Below the pieces are notes generated by a model that worked only from the letters and a program-made list of their open reading frames with translations, had not been told where the DNA came from and did not search any database. The position numbers and the translations under genes were made by a program. From assembly GCA_026168805.1 (NCBI GenBank), contig JAPFDS010000006.1, positions 1-50,275 of the forward strand: a stretch of DNA of 50,275 nucleotides. The letters are read 5' to 3'. Within the stretch, counting starts at the first letter, position 1. The number at the start of each line of letters is the position of its first letter. Shown here piece by piece: positions 49,391-50,275 of this stretch. Source of the stretch: Caryophanales bacterium. GTDB taxonomy: Bacteria; Bacillota; Bacilli; Bacillales; Amphibacillaceae.

Positions 49391-49897
49391 ATGTATATAC
49401 GTAAAGCAAAAAAAGAAGATGCCCGAGATTTGGCAGTTGTACATATTGCAAGTTGGCGAACAACGTACAAAGATATCATTGATGCATCATACTTAGATGG
49501 ACTGGATGCAGAAGAAAAAACAAAACAATGGAATATGATTTTACGAGACGGAAACGTATTTGTCATCGAACATAAACAACAAATCATTGGCTTCGGGGGT
49601 GTAGGACCTGAGCGAACAGGGGCCTTTACAGGATATGATGCAGAAGTCTATTCTATTTATCTCTTACATCCTTATCAGGGAAAGGGACTAGGTAGAGAAT
49701 TATTAAAAACAATGACTCATTTCTTAATAGAAGCTGGGTATCATTCAATGATTATATGGGTGTTAGCTGATAATCCAGCTGTAGGTTTTTACGAAGCAAT
49801 GGGGGGCAAAAAGGTTAGTGAAGAACGTATTCGCATTGGAAGCCAGTGGTTAATGGAGCATGCGTATGGATGGAAGGATCTGCGTGTACTTACTTAA
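49391..49897 (+). CDS. GNAT-family N-acetyltransferase
   Basis: A 168-residue GCN5-related acetyltransferase. The start YIRKAKKEDARDLAVVH, the acetyl-CoA pyrophosphate loop LHPYQGKGLGRELL (about residues 98-111) and the NPAVGFYEAMGGKK end are standard. It would transfer an acetyl group from acetyl-CoA to an amine; the substrate is unknown. AAGGGATT precedes ATG 49391. It is convergent with the repeat-protein gene, and its stop codon lies inside the shared terminator stem. Confidence 0.92.
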   Translation: MYIRKAKKEDARDLAVVHIASWRTTYKDIIDASYLDGLDAEEKTKQWNMILRDGNVFVIEHKQQIIGFGGVGPERTGAFTGYDAEVYSIYLLHPYQGKGLGRELLKTMTHFLIEAGYHSMIIWVLADNPAVGFYEAMGGKKVSEERIRIGSQWLMEHAYGWKDLRVLT

Positions 49898-49955
49898 CGA
49901 ATAAAAGACTCGAATGATAGCAACAGTTGCTAAACATTCGAGTCTTTTATTCGTT
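49896..49955. terminator. Bidirectional Rho-independent terminator
   Basis: Perfect 21-bp stem: the left arm runs 49896-49916 (AACGAATAAAAGACTCGAAT plus G) and the right arm 49935-49955. It overlaps the stop codons of both convergent genes. An internal GCAACAGTTGC stem sits in the loop. Confidence 0.92.
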
Positions 49956-50275
49956 ACTTTTTCTTATCATTTCGCTGGAAAGGAACATCCGGATCTTCAT
50001 CTAAATCGTCAATAATTTGTTCTTTCATTTCTTCTAATACTTGCTCACGCATGTCATCATAGATGTCGTCTTTCATCTCATCGTATACTTTTTCCTTCAT
50101 TTCATCGTACATGTCATCTTTAATGTCATCGTACACTTTATCTTTCATTTCGTCGTATACCTTATCCGGCATCTCCTCGTATATGCGTTCTTTCATATCG
50201 TCATATACTTTATCAGGCATTTCCTCATATACGCGATCTTTCATGTCGTCATATACTTTATCTTTCATTTCGTCG
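49954..50275 (-). CDS. Octapeptide-repeat protein, C-terminal part (partial)
   Basis: The frame is open to the window edge, so the N-terminus lies outside. The visible 106 residues hold eleven consecutive 8-residue units of consensus M-[KP]-[DE]-[KRD]-[VI]-Y-[DE]-[DE], such as MKDKVYDD and MPDKVYDE. They degrade towards the end (MREQVLEE, MKEQIIDD) and stop with a short tail, LDEDPDVPFQRNDKKK. The repeat should form a highly charged helix with Met and Val-Tyr along one face. Alternating MKD and MPD units in the upstream part suggest a 16-residue duplication. There is no membrane segment in the visible part. I recognise no family; the stop lies in the terminator shared with the acetyltransferase. 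Confidence 0.8.
   Translation of the reverse strand, partial: DEMKDKVYDDMKDRVYEEMPDKVYDDMKERIYEEMPDKVYDEMKDKVYDDIKDDMYDEMKEKVYDEMKDDIYDDMREQVLEEMKEQIIDDLDEDPDVPFQRNDKKK
49987..50275 (-). repeat. 24-bp coding tandem repeats
   Basis: Eleven in-frame units of 24 bases encode the octapeptides. All are the same length and diverge mostly at third positions, which indicates selection on the protein. Confidence 0.85.

Noticed and set aside
49987-50275. Regular 24-base repeats that could suggest a CRISPR or satellite
   Set aside because: There are no spacers, the units are in frame and differ mainly at third codon positions, so they are coding repeats.

Overview
The window is a low-GC Firmicutes chromosome segment, most likely from a member of the Bacillaceae. 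The evidence is a 23S-5S-tRNA array in the Bacillus order, strong AAGGAGG-type ribosome binding sites, several TTG/GTG starts, a sigma-D type promoter, and Bacillus-type genes (ypsA, YfhO, YusW-like lipoprotein, menC of the N-acylamino-acid-racemase type, NEAT/sortase B haem uptake). The exported proteins are very rich in Asp and Glu, which hints at a salt-tolerant organism; this is inference. Layout: 1-1863 holds the 3' end of a 23S rRNA, a 5S rRNA, 14 tandem tRNA genes (Asn Ser Glu Val fMet Asp Phe Tyr Trp His Gln Gly Cys Leu) and a terminator. 1864-4412 looks like a decayed island: a broken tyrosine-recombinase remnant, a complete IS3-family element (2328-3566, inverted repeats visible) and an unknown lipoprotein. 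4593-21833 is mostly housekeeping and accessory metabolism: a YczE/YitT-type membrane protein, a DAO-family oxidase, Mn-pyrophosphatase, cold-shock protein, MenC, a SulP transporter, rhodanese, MscL, two ABC exporters, YpsA, an S66 carboxypeptidase, a TatD-like hydrolase and RtcB. 21841-31695 holds a YusW-like lipoprotein, YfhO, a 1070-residue protein joining two alpha-CTD-like helix-hairpin-helix domains to a sigma-70 region-4 helix-turn-helix, a GtrA-family flippase, a DHA2 efflux pump with a palindrome inside its promoter, and an Asp-box propeller. 32058-38308 is an Isd-type haem acquisition locus: two NEAT surface proteins with NPxTG sorting signals, an IsdE-like haem lipoprotein, an IsdF-like permease, its ATPase and sortase B. 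The gene order suggests that surface NEAT proteins pass haem to the lipoprotein and the ABC importer, while the sortase anchors the NEAT proteins. Facing it is a 1607-residue wall-anchored subtilase (LPSTA signal, five approx. 95-residue repeats). 43813-50275 carries a small membrane protein with an apparent frameshifted start, a chemoreceptor behind a near-consensus sigma-D promoter, a VLRF1/aeRF1-like protein, HMG-CoA synthase, a CBS-ACT protein of the CbpA type, a GNAT acetyltransferase and the C-terminal part of a protein made of perfect-length 8-residue repeats. Two kinds of palindromic intergenic repeat also occur: a 114-bp element present twice (5451-5564, 43341-43454) whose internal stem shows compensatory changes between copies, and a GC-richer element of about 290 bp at 14461-14753.
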